In this document: positions 1-7,276 of the stretch, in pieces | Numbering within the stretch: the first letter of the stretch is position 1 | How the letters are laid out: each line of letters opens with the position of its first letter | The notes under the pieces: model-generated | Databases searched by the model: none | What the model was told of the DNA's origin: nothing | The model's input: the letters and a program-made list of their open reading frames with translations, nothing else | Program-made: the position numbers and the translations under genes | NCBI GenBank assembly: GCA_038118725.1 | Contig: JAYOIK010000080.1 | Coordinates: 1 to 21,101 of the forward strand | Length of the DNA: 21,101 bases | Source: JADHLJ01 sp038118725 | GTDB lineage: Bacteria > Pseudomonadota > Alphaproteobacteria > Thalassobaculales > Thalassobaculaceae | Direction: 5' to 3'

Positions 1-2
1 AT

Positions 3-230
3 AGCGGCCTTCCCAAATATACACTTGGGATAGCTTATCTGGAGGGGGATATTGTTAAAAAGAATGTTGATAATGGGCTTCTAATTTTTAATGAATCGGC
101 AGACTCAGGATACGAGCGATCCACTTTAAAGCTTGGCGAGTTTTACTATTTAAGAAAATTTTTGGATAGAGACAAAAAAAGGCGATGTCTTTATTTTGCC
201 GATTTGGTGATATTGGTCAGGCGGTATTAA
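3..230 (+). CDS. Sel1-repeat protein, C-terminal fragment (5' end outside window)
   Basis: Frame 3 is open from the window edge to a TAA at 228-230 and gives 75 residues. The stretch around LGIAYLEGDIVKKN, followed by a residue run ending ESADSGY and then LKLGEFYYL, follows the Sel1-like repeat pattern (LGxxYxxGxxVxKN, about 17 residues, AxxG, next LGxxY). Sel1 repeats are short alpha-helical solenoid units used for protein-protein contacts, often in secreted or signalling proteins. Only the last complete repeat and the start of another are visible, followed by a basic tail, so the role of the whole protein cannot be told. The stretch is much richer in A and T than the genes to its right, which suggests a different origin. 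The missing 5' part lies left of the window. Confidence 0.6.
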   Translation, partial: SGLPKYTLGIAYLEGDIVKKNVDNGLLIFNESADSGYERSTLKLGEFYYLRKFLDRDKKRRCLYFADLVILVRRY

Positions 231-286
231 GCAGGGTTTCGCGCGGCAGAGATACCTGTGGCAAAGCGGGAGGTGAATAAAGAATA

Positions 287-427
287 ATGGTTGATTCCAG
301 AGACACGTATTTGCAGCAAGTGCGGACTGCAGCTTTCACCGGTTTCGTGTATGGATACCGATGGATGACGCCGTTTGATCCAGCCTTAGATCCAAAATCG
401 CGAGTCCCGGGACAGCCACCTATTTAA
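287..427 (+). CDS. possible 46-residue ORF, unknown (weak)
   Basis: The 253 bases between the Sel1 fragment and the amidohydrolase gene contain one short open frame that starts with ATG and ends with TAA. A GGGAGGTGA stretch at 269-277 could be a ribosome binding site, but it is about 13 bases from the ATG, longer than ideal. The product (MVDSRDTYLQQV...) has no signal peptide, membrane segment or motif I recognise. It may be a fragment of a decayed gene or chance. I see nothing else in this interval. Confidence 0.15.
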   Translation: MVDSRDTYLQQVRTAAFTGFVYGYRWMTPFDPALDPKSRVPGQPPI

Positions 428-483
428 GAGCGGCTTGAATCTCCCCCGACTTCTCCAGTCTAGCCCTGGCCTCTGTTCATTCC

Positions 484-1707
484 CTACCTCGCCCCCTTCG
501 GATCCAATCCAAACATCCCCGCGGCGTTGAGCCCCAAAATATTCCGCTTGGCCTGTTCATCCAGGAACGGCAGGTCGTAAATCACGCTGGGCGTGTCGAA
601 GTCGAAATGGGGCCAGTCGGAGGCGTAGAGGAGTTGGGATTCGGCGTTGATCATCTCGAAGGTGACTTCCAGCGCCTTCATGTTGCTCTTTTCCAGCGGC
701 TGGCAGGTGTACCAGCAGTTCTCGCGCATATAGTCGCTGGGCATCCGCTTCAGCAGCGGCGCCTCGGACTGGCGCATCAGGTATTGGTCGTCCAGGCGCT
801 GCATCAGGAACGGCACCCAGGAGAGGCCGCTTTCGACCCAGAGTGACTTGAGCTTGGGGAAGCGCTCGGGGATGCCGTTCAGCACCCAGTTGGTCATGTG
901 CACGATGTTGCACCAGGCAAAGCCCAGGGCGTGCATGCCGAGGAAGGTGTTGCAGGTGGCCAGCGACGGGTCCTGCCAGTGATAGCCGGCATGGAAGGCG
1001 ATGGGCTTGCCGCTCTCCTCGATCGCCCGGTAGAGCTTCATATACTCGTTGGCATGAACCGGCTTGTAGCGGGTCGAGGTGACGCAGAAGCCGATGACCT
1101 TGGGGTTGTCGGCGTATTGCTCGACCATCTTGAGCGCCGCGTCGGGGGTGTTGAAGGGCAGCACCACAAGGGTGACGATGCCCGGATCGCCCGGCAGGAT
1201 CCGCTCGGTCAGCCAGCGGTTATAGGCCTGGGAGAGAAAGATCTCCATGTCGGTCTGGGGATGCATGCCGAGGAACAGCATCGGGGTCGGGAACAGCACC
1301 ATGTAGTCGACTGAGAGCCCGTGCATGGCCCGCCGGGTCAGCACCACGTCGCGGTGGACGTCGGTTTCCTCGACCTTCTCGCGCTGGCTCGACTGATGCG
1401 GGATGCGCCCGCCGACGTCTTGGTAGCGCAAGCCTAGATCGCCGTTCAGGCCATAGGGCGGCGCGCCGACCCGCTCCTTCTGATACATCGTCGCCTGATG
1501 GCGCACGACCGGGTCCTCGATATATTCGGTCACCTCGGCCCAGCTCACGCTCTCCACGTGATGGGCGTCGATATCGACGATCAGCCAGTCGTCATAGCCC
1601 TTGCGCTCGGCGTCGCGGCGGGCGTGGGAGAGATAATCCCTGGTGTCGGTATAGGTGTCGATGTCCTGGACCGGATGATCCTGGGCCTTGGTGATGGCGG
1701 CGTCCAT
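484..1707 (-). CDS. amidohydrolase_2 (ACMSD-like) family metal-dependent hydrolase/decarboxylase
   Basis: A 407-residue member of the amidohydrolase_2 superfamily, TIM-barrel enzymes that hydrolyse or decarboxylate small, often aromatic, acids using a bound metal. The expected landmarks are present in order: DIDAHHVE near residues 45-52 (metal-binding N-terminal strand, DxHxxE type), FHAG with His239, VESGLSWVPFLMQRLD from about 291, and ASDWPHFD with Asp364 as the likely C-terminal metal ligand. Length is usual for the longer branch of the family. The start is the ATG at 1707, preceded by GGGAGGACGAC. It is the last gene of a three-gene minus-strand operon after a Rieske ferredoxin and a small unknown protein, separated from the latter by 23 bases. 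Acting on a ring-cleavage or hydroxylated aromatic product is an inference from this context. The substrate is unknown. Confidence 0.85.
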   Translation of the reverse strand: MDAAITKAQDHPVQDIDTYTDTRDYLSHARRDAERKGYDDWLIVDIDAHHVESVSWAEVTEYIEDPVVRHQATMYQKERVGAPPYGLNGDLGLRYQDVGGRIPHQSSQREKVEETDVHRDVVLTRRAMHGLSVDYMVLFPTPMLFLGMHPQTDMEIFLSQAYNRWLTERILPGDPGIVTLVVLPFNTPDAALKMVEQYADNPKVIGFCVTSTRYKPVHANEYMKLYRAIEESGKPIAFHAGYHWQDPSLATCNTFLGMHALGFAWCNIVHMTNWVLNGIPERFPKLKSLWVESGLSWVPFLMQRLDDQYLMRQSEAPLLKRMPSDYMRENCWYTCQPLEKSNMKALEVTFEMINAESQLLYASDWPHFDFDTPSVIYDLPFLDEQAKRNILGLNAAGMFGLDPKGAR

Positions 1708-1730
1708 GTCGTCCTCCCGAACTGGCTGGT

Positions 1731-2147
1731 TCAGTCCTTCCCGCCCGCGGCATCGGGCGCCGCCGGGTAGGGAATGTCGTGGTAGTCCTCGGGCCGGCGC
1801 CGCGACCAGAGACCGAATTCCATCGGGCCGAGCCGCAGCGCGCGCAGCACCTCGGTCACCGCCGTCAGCGCCTCGGTCGGCGTGACGACCTCGTCATACT
1901 CGCCAAGCACCGGGCGAAAGGTCCGCTCCTCGCCATCGGCCTTGGCGGCGTAGAGCTTGACGGCGGCGGTCATCAGCTTGGCGACGGCGGCATCGGAAAC
2001 CCGCGCGACCTCGCCCTCGGCCACCGCGCCCTCGGCCCGCTCCCAGACCAGATCGGCGGCCCGCTCCAGCGCCGCGTAGGGATCGTTCTCGAGAACCGTC
2101 TCGGGTTCCGTCTCGGGGGATGTGGCGGTTTCCTCAGAGGAGGACAT
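1731..2147 (-). CDS. conserved-looking protein of unknown function in the ferredoxin/amidohydrolase operon
   Basis: I do not recognise this 138-residue protein. The start chosen is the ATG at 2147 (MSSSEETATS...), because a GGCGAGG ribosome binding site lies just before it and a longer reading would run deep inside the ferredoxin gene. Its first 14 bases overlap the end of the ferredoxin frame, which suggests translational coupling. The N-terminal 25 residues are acidic and low complexity. The rest is mainly helical and rich in Ala, Glu and Val, with a C-terminal WSRRRPEDYHDIPYPAAPDA tail. There is no signal peptide or membrane segment. Its position between an electron carrier and an amidohydrolase suggests an accessory or small subunit of the same enzyme system, but that is inference. 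Confidence 0.7.
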   Translation of the reverse strand: MSSSEETATSPETEPETVLENDPYAALERAADLVWERAEGAVAEGEVARVSDAAVAKLMTAAVKLYAAKADGEERTFRPVLGEYDEVVTPTEALTAVTEVLRALRLGPMEFGLWSRRRPEDYHDIPYPAAPDAAGGKD

Positions 2148-2502
2148 AGACCTCGCCTCCATCGACCTGGACCGACGCCCGCTCCAGCGCCAGTTCCGAG
2201 GTGCCGGGATGTTGGCCGGTTCGAATATCAAACTCCAGGCCATGCCAGGGACAGACGATGTTCAGCTTGTCCTCGTCGTACAGGCGCCCGTGGCTCTGCA
2301 TGGTCGCGGGATCGAGGTTTTCCTGGACCAGCGCGTAGAGCCGCCCCTGGCAGACCGGCCCGCCCTGATGCGGACAGGTATTGTGCCAGGCGTGAAACTC
2401 GTCGCCGAGCCGAAAGATCCCGATCTCCACGTCACCGATGGTGACCACCCGCTTGCCGCGATCCTCGAACTCCTCAACCGCTCCGACACGGACTGTCTGC
2501 AT
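2134..2502 (-). CDS. Rieske [2Fe-2S] ferredoxin-like protein
   Basis: A 122-residue Rieske-fold protein, most likely a cytoplasmic electron carrier for an oxygenase. Cluster ligands are visible as CPH (Cys43, His45) and CPWH (Cys84, His87), the second followed by GLEFDIRTG, the conserved beta-turn of Rieske proteins. The gap between the two ligand pairs is about 38 residues, roughly twice that of typical oxygenase ferredoxins. The extra piece, LYALVQENLDPATMQSHGR and some following residues, is inserted inside the cluster-binding subdomain. It is the first gene of a minus-strand operon and overlaps the next start by 14 bases. The oxygenase alpha and beta genes at 9.2-11.0 kb are plausible partners but lie in a separate operon, so pairing is inferred. 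It could instead be the iron-sulfur subunit of a distinct enzyme built with the amidohydrolase. Confidence 0.85.
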   Translation of the reverse strand: MQTVRVGAVEEFEDRGKRVVTIGDVEIGIFRLGDEFHAWHNTCPHQGGPVCQGRLYALVQENLDPATMQSHGRLYDEDKLNIVCPWHGLEFDIRTGQHPGTSELALERASVQVDGGEVYVLL

Positions 2503-2593
2503 GACCTGTTAACTCCTGTTTCGTGCCGCCATCCTAACCGAGGCGGCCGCCGGGTGCCATCGGGCTTGTGGTGATGGGTTTAAGCCTGGATTT

Positions 2594-2702
2594 GACAGGT
2601 CCCTTCGAGACGCTCGCGGGCTCGCTCCTCAGGATGAGACTGTTTTTGTTACAGCCAACTCACCCTGAGGAGCGGCGGAGCGGCGTCTCGAAGGGGCCTG
2701 TC
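2594..2702. repeat. long interrupted inverted repeat (alphaproteobacterial palindromic element)
   Basis: Two nested pairs of arms are visible. The outer 20-base arms at 2594-2613 and 2683-2702 (core CCCTTCGAGACGC against GCGTCTCGAAGGG) match at 19 of 20 positions. The inner 15-base arms at 2624-2638 and 2659-2673 (GCTCCTCAGGATGAG) match at 14 of 15. The element lies in the 208-base gap between the stop of the DHA2 transporter and the start of the ferredoxin. It resembles the CTCAGGATGAG/CGTCTCGAAGG repeats scattered in many alphaproteobacterial genomes. In RNA it would form a long hairpin that could end or protect the transporter transcript. It has no T-run typical of an intrinsic terminator. 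Confidence 0.8.
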
Positions 2703-2710
2703 CACCCCAC

Positions 2711-4225
2711 CTACCCAGCCTGCTTCTTGATGGTCACCAGCGAGAGGACGGGCAGCGACATCAGACAGGTCAGCGCGTAGAAATAGAAGGCATTGTCATA
2801 GCCGATCATCGCCGATTGCCGCGCCATCTCCGCCGCCAGGCGCCCGAGGTTGCTGGTCCAGTCGACCACCCCCTCGCCGACCACCCCCGGAAAGCCGAGG
2901 CTTTCATTGTATGGAGACAAGGTTTCAGACATCTCGGAATAGCGAATTTTTGACGTTCGAATAAGCAAGGTCACGCTCAAGGCAACGAAGACACTGGTGC
3001 CGAGATTGCGCAGCAGGTGAAAGAACGCCGAGGCTTCGGGAAACAGGTTCTGCGGCATGGTGGAAAACGTGATGACCGCGAGCGGCACCCAAAGAACACC
3101 GCACCCGAATCCCTGCAAGACGCTTGCCCATGAGATCGCCTCGAGGGTGACATTCAGGTCGTAGAGGCTCATGGCCCAGCCGCTCAGCCCGATGCACCCC
3201 ATGCCGACGACCATGCCGACCCTTGGGTCGAGGCGCCCCATGCGGGCGGCGACGAAAAACCCGAGGATCATCCCGACACCGCGCATCGCCAGGATGAAGC
3301 CGATGAGTTCGTCCGGATAGCCCTTCAGATTCTGCAGCATCGGCGGCAGCAGAACCAGCGGCGTGAAATTCAGCGATCCGTATATGAAAACCAGAAACAC
3401 GCCGATGACATAGTTTCGGTTCAGGAAAATCCTCGGATTGATATAGGGCTGGCGCGCGAAGAACGTGTTGGTCACGAACATGTAGAAGGCGATTGCCATG
3501 AAGGTACAAAGCGACAGGATGTAGAGCGACTCGAACCAATCCTCGCGCTCGCCCCGGTCCAGTATGAGTTGAAGACACACGATAGCCGTCGAGAACAGGG
3601 TAAAACCGAGATAGTCGAACCGAACGTTTTCGACCTTGCCGGCATCCTTGACCCATTTGAGATTGCCGATGACGGCGAGCACCCCCAAGGGCAGCATGAG
3701 GAAAAACACCCAGCGCCAGTCATAGGCCTGGGAGAGATACCCGCCGAGCGACGGCGCGATCGCCGGGCCGACGACCACTGACATGCCGTAGATACTGTTG
3801 ACCTTGGCGTGCATCTCGCGCGGATAGCTTTGCAGCAGGGTCGCCTGTGACAGCGGCACCAGGGGCGCGCCGAGCATCCCCTGAAGAATCCGAAAGAAAA
3901 GCAGGCTCTCCAGGGACGTCGAGAACCCGCATGCCAAGGTCGCCAGGGTGAAGCCCGAGGTGCAGGTGATCAGCACCTTGCGACGTCCGAATATCGCCAC
4001 GATGGAGCCGGTAAGGGGTGTGGCGATCGCGGTTGCCAGAACATTCAGCGTCACCACCCAGGAAATCTGTTCCTGGCTCGCCGATAGCGCGCCCTGCAAT
4101 TGCGGCAGCACGATGTTAACCATGGTCAGGGTCAACGAATACAGCATCGTCGTCCCGGCCATGGTCATCATGATCAGGGCTCGATAGGCCGGGGTTTCAT
4201 CGAATTCAGCGACAGTGGCGGTCAT
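2711..4225 (-). CDS. DHA2-family (EmrB/QacA-like) MFS drug:H+ antiporter, 14 helices
   Basis: A 504-residue inner-membrane protein whose hydrophobic segments are consistent with the 14-helix DHA2 layout. Helix 1 is MMTMAGTTMLYSLTLTMVNIVLPQL, with the NIVLPQ signature at its end. Loop 2-3 reads GSIVAIFGRRKVL (motif A). Helix 5 reads VVVGPAIAPSLGGYL, the antiporter motif C. A basic KKQAG tail follows the last helix. Such proteins export hydrophobic compounds in exchange for protons. The longest frame begins at a TTG at 4228, but the adjacent ATG at 4225 is the more ordinary start. Upstream Shine-Dalgarno is weak. EmrB-type pumps often work with an HlyD/EmrA adaptor, and none is present here. 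It is divergent to another MFS gene, and a large inverted repeat follows its stop. Export of a toxic substrate or intermediate of the neighbouring catabolic genes is a reasonable inference. Confidence 0.9.
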   Translation of the reverse strand: MTATVAEFDETPAYRALIMMTMAGTTMLYSLTLTMVNIVLPQLQGALSASQEQISWVVTLNVLATAIATPLTGSIVAIFGRRKVLITCTSGFTLATLACGFSTSLESLLFFRILQGMLGAPLVPLSQATLLQSYPREMHAKVNSIYGMSVVVGPAIAPSLGGYLSQAYDWRWVFFLMLPLGVLAVIGNLKWVKDAGKVENVRFDYLGFTLFSTAIVCLQLILDRGEREDWFESLYILSLCTFMAIAFYMFVTNTFFARQPYINPRIFLNRNYVIGVFLVFIYGSLNFTPLVLLPPMLQNLKGYPDELIGFILAMRGVGMILGFFVAARMGRLDPRVGMVVGMGCIGLSGWAMSLYDLNVTLEAISWASVLQGFGCGVLWVPLAVITFSTMPQNLFPEASAFFHLLRNLGTSVFVALSVTLLIRTSKIRYSEMSETLSPYNESLGFPGVVGEGVVDWTSNLGRLAAEMARQSAMIGYDNAFYFYALTCLMSLPVLSLVTIKKQAG

Positions 4226-4446
4226 CAAATTCCAGGTGGCCGCCCGTCTCGCGCGGGGTTTCGGCCTGTTGCTCCCAGGAGAACCTAGCGGCTGGTGGCT
4301 CGGCCCGGCAAATCACCGCTGATTGAGCCTTCCAAGCATCCGATCCTTGATTGTCGCGAACATTCCACCTCAATCCAGCGGTGACGGATTGGTCGAAGGA
4401 GTGTACACCCAAGCAATCCAAGTTCTTCCGTCGAAACAATACAACC
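4226..4446. promoter_or_regulatory. divergent intergenic region between two MFS genes
   Basis: These 221 bases separate the starts of two transporters pointing away from each other, so promoters for both must lie here or within. I see no confident -35/-10 pair, no clear operator palindrome and no regulator gene beside it. Neither start has a strong Shine-Dalgarno. The upstream extension of the plus-strand frame to the TTG at 4351 gives a stretch unlike an MFS N-terminus, so I treat it as non-coding. Confidence 0.4.
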
Positions 4447-5637
4447 ATGAATTTCGAACGCCGTGTCCTGATCGCGATGTGCGTGCTGATCTTCGCGAAT
4501 CAGCTCGGCTTTGGTGCCATGGTGCCATCGCTGCCGCTATACGCGGAAACCTACGGGGTCTCCGCCACGGCCATCGGCATGGCGATCGCGGTCTATGGCT
4601 TGGCGCGCTTCGTCATGGCGATCCCCTCGGGCCAGATCTCGGATAAATGGGGCCGTCGGCCGGCCCTGGCGATCGGTGGCCTACTCTCCGCGCTGGGCAA
4701 TGTCTGGAGCGTTTACGCCGATGCGTATCCGGAGTTCCTGTTCGCCCGTTTCGTCGCCGGCGCCGGCGCCGGCATGGTGGTCACCACGGGCTCGGTGGTT
4801 CTGGCGGATATCACCACCAAGGAACGCCGCGGCCGGGTCATCGCGATCTATCAGGGATCCTTCATTTTCGCTGTTGGAATCGGCCCGCTTCCGGGTGGCT
4901 TCCTTGCCCAGCACTACGGTCTGCTGGCGCCTTTCTGGTTTTGCGCCGCGGCCAGTATCGTCGCCGGATCGGTGGCGCTGTTCGCGGTCAAGGAGACCCG
5001 CCATCTGGCCCGACAAAAGGAAACCGGTGGCGGAGGCCTGCCACCCTTGCATCGGCAATTGGCGCTGCTTTGGGGGAATATCGGCTTCATGCTGGTCAGC
5101 GGCATTGCGCTGATCAATGCCCTTACCCGAACCGGAGGGCTGTTCAACATCGTGCCGATCATCGGCAGTTTCCGAATCGGCCTCGACTATGATCAGATCG
5201 GCATAGGTCTCGCGGTCGGCAGTATCCTCGGACTGTTCGCGGTGTATCCCGCGGGCATGGCGGTGGATCGCTGGGGCCGCAAGGCGGTGATCGTTCCGGC
5301 GACGCTCATCACGGGCGCCTCGTTCTTGTTGTTCGCGGTCGCGGAGTCGTTTCTCGCCTTCGCCGCCGCCAACGCACTCTGGGGGATCGCCTCGTCCATC
5401 GGCGGATCGGCACCGGCCGCCTATGCCGCCGATTCCGCGCCGCCCGGCATGAACGCCTCGGCCATGAGCCTGTTCCGCATGCTCGGCGACATCGGCTATG
5501 TGGTCGGACCGATCCTGCTCGGCTTCATCGTCGATGTGCGGGGCACCGACACCGCGCTCTATCTTTCAACATTCCTGCTCGTCGCGATCGGCGCCGCCTT
5601 CGCCCGCTTCGCGCCGGAGACCTATCGGGCGCGTTAG
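4447..5637 (+). CDS. DHA1-like MFS transporter, 12 helices
   Basis: A 396-residue major facilitator transporter with about 12 hydrophobic segments. The start is the ATG at 4447 (MNFERRVLIAMCVLIFANQLGF), where the first helix begins at once. Motif A is clear in loop 2-3 (GQISDKWGRRPAL), with a second, related copy in loop 8-9 (AGMAVDRWGRKAVI). Arg in helix 4 (FARFVAGAGAG) fits the DHA1 drug:H+ antiporter/TetA-like group. The helix 5 region has GSFIFAVGIGPLPGGFLA (motif C-like), which favours efflux, although uptake permeases of the wider family cannot be excluded. The next plus-strand gene, a UxaA-type dehydratase, starts 76 bases downstream, so the two may be co-transcribed and the transporter could handle the dehydratase substrate. 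The exact ligand is unknown. Confidence 0.85.
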   Translation: MNFERRVLIAMCVLIFANQLGFGAMVPSLPLYAETYGVSATAIGMAIAVYGLARFVMAIPSGQISDKWGRRPALAIGGLLSALGNVWSVYADAYPEFLFARFVAGAGAGMVVTTGSVVLADITTKERRGRVIAIYQGSFIFAVGIGPLPGGFLAQHYGLLAPFWFCAAASIVAGSVALFAVKETRHLARQKETGGGGLPPLHRQLALLWGNIGFMLVSGIALINALTRTGGLFNIVPIIGSFRIGLDYDQIGIGLAVGSILGLFAVYPAGMAVDRWGRKAVIVPATLITGASFLLFAVAESFLAFAAANALWGIASSIGGSAPAAYAADSAPPGMNASAMSLFRMLGDIGYVVGPILLGFIVDVRGTDTALYLSTFLLVAIGAAFARFAPETYRAR

Positions 5638-5712
5638 GAACCCCGCGAGGCTAGAGCGACCGCGAACAAGCGGCTAGGATCTTCGTGAAACACGAAAAAG
5701 AGGGAGTGGGTC

Positions 5713-7260
5713 ATGCCGGATTTGATGGAAAAAGGCGCGGGCGGGCCGGCGATACGCTTGAACGACGCCGATAATGTCGCGGTGGCGCTCAAGGAAATCG
5801 CGACCGGCACGACGATCCCGGGCAGCAATGTGGTCACCCGCGAGATTGTCCCGCCGGGCTACAAGTTAGCGATGCGAGATATCTCCGTCGGCGAGGCGAT
5901 CCTGAAATACAACGTCACCGTCGGCTTCGCGAAGGCCGACGTGATGGCCGGCACCATGCTGCATAATCACAACGTGGAGTTTCGCGAGTTTCACCGCGAC
6001 TATCGCCATGCTCAGGATTACAAGCCCATCGACATGGTCCCGGAGGCCCAGCGCGCGACGTTCCAAGGCTACATGCGACCCGACGGGCGCGCCGGTACCC
6101 GCAACTTCATCGCTATTTTGTCGACCGTGAACTGTTCGGCCACGGTGGTTCACGCCATCGCCGACCATTTCACCAAGGAGCGGATGGCAAAGTATCCGAA
6201 TGTCGACGGCGTCGCCGCCTTCACGCACCATACCGGCTGCGGCATGGAGATGACCGGGGAGCCGATGGATCTGCTGCATCGCACCCTCGCCGGTTACATC
6301 CGCCACCCCAATGTCGGCGGCAGCCTGGTTGTCGGTCTCGGCTGCGAGCGTTGCCAGATCGGCGGCCTGTTCCAATCCCAGAACCTCGAACCGAGCGAGA
6401 CCCTGCGTGGCCTAGTGATGCAGGAAAACGGCGGCACGCGACAGACCATCGCAGAGGGCATCGCCGTCGTCGAGGAACTCCTGGAGATCGCCAACCGCTC
6501 GGAGCGCGAGACGGTGCCCGCCAGTCACATCATGGTCGGCCTGCAATGCGGCGGATCGGACGGGTTCTCGTCGATCACCGCGAACCCAGCGCTCGGCAAG
6601 GCGGTGGACATCCTTGCCCGACACGGCGGCACCGGTGTGCTGTCGGAAACCCCGGAAATCTACGGTGTCGAACACACCCTGACCGCCCGGGCCGCGTCGG
6701 TGGAGATCGGCGAGAAGCTGATCGAGCGGATTCGCTGGTGGAAGGATGAATACGCCGTCGGCCGCGACGTGCAGATCAACGGCGTGGTCAGCCCGGGCAA
6801 CCAGCACGGCGGCCTTGCCAACATTCTCGAAAAGTCGCTGGGTTCGGCGATGAAGGGCGGCACGGGGCCGCTGATGGCGGTCTATAAATACGCCGAGCCG
6901 ATCACCACCAAGGGCTTTGTCTTCATGGATACGCCTGGCTTCGATCCGGTTTCCGCGACCGGACAAATCGCCGGCGGCGCCAATCTCGTGGCCTTCACCA
7001 CCGGGCGCGGATCCTGCTTCGGCGCCAAGCCGAGCCCGTCGATCAAGCTCGCCACCAACACGCCGATGTTCAAGCGCATGGAAGAAGACATGGACATCAA
7101 TTGCGGCGCGGTTCTCGACGGCGAGGCGGATATGGAGGAGATGGGCCAGCGGATCTTCGAGTATTTCCTGCACGTGGCGTCCGGCGGCCAGACCAAGAGC
7201 GAGATGCTGGACCTCGGTCGCCATGAGTTCATTCCCTGGAACATCGGGATCACCGGCTGA
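5713..7260 (+). CDS. UxaA-family (altronate/galactarate-type) dehydratase
   Basis: A 515-residue full-length UxaA-family protein, enzymes that remove water from sugar acids such as altronate or galactarate to give 2-keto-3-deoxy acids. The N-terminal SAF-type domain spans roughly residues 12-90 (IRLNDADNVAVALKEIATGT, later HNHNVEF). The large catalytic domain starts at GRAGTRNFIAILSTVNCSATVV near 125. It carries HHTGCGM, GLGCERCQIGGL and QCGGSDGFSSITANPALG, the conserved Cys/His-rich stretches of the family. The ATG at 5713 is preceded by GAGGGAGTGGG. No uronate isomerase, oxidoreductase or KDG kinase gene lies nearby, so the classical hexuronate route is not supported and the substrate may be another hydroxy acid. 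Its 3' end may overlap the following gene, depending on which start that gene uses. Confidence 0.9.
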   Translation: MPDLMEKGAGGPAIRLNDADNVAVALKEIATGTTIPGSNVVTREIVPPGYKLAMRDISVGEAILKYNVTVGFAKADVMAGTMLHNHNVEFREFHRDYRHAQDYKPIDMVPEAQRATFQGYMRPDGRAGTRNFIAILSTVNCSATVVHAIADHFTKERMAKYPNVDGVAAFTHHTGCGMEMTGEPMDLLHRTLAGYIRHPNVGGSLVVGLGCERCQIGGLFQSQNLEPSETLRGLVMQENGGTRQTIAEGIAVVEELLEIANRSERETVPASHIMVGLQCGGSDGFSSITANPALGKAVDILARHGGTGVLSETPEIYGVEHTLTARAASVEIGEKLIERIRWWKDEYAVGRDVQINGVVSPGNQHGGLANILEKSLGSAMKGGTGPLMAVYKYAEPITTKGFVFMDTPGFDPVSATGQIAGGANLVAFTTGRGSCFGAKPSPSIKLATNTPMFKRMEEDMDINCGAVLDGEADMEEMGQRIFEYFLHVASGGQTKSEMLDLGRHEFIPWNIGITG

Positions 7261-7276
7261 TACGGGAGCGGTCACC

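Noticed and set aside
5682..5696. Hairpin TTCGTG/CACGAA before the dehydratase as a terminator
   Set aside because: The six-base stem has no T-run on the plus strand and stands directly before a ribosome binding site.
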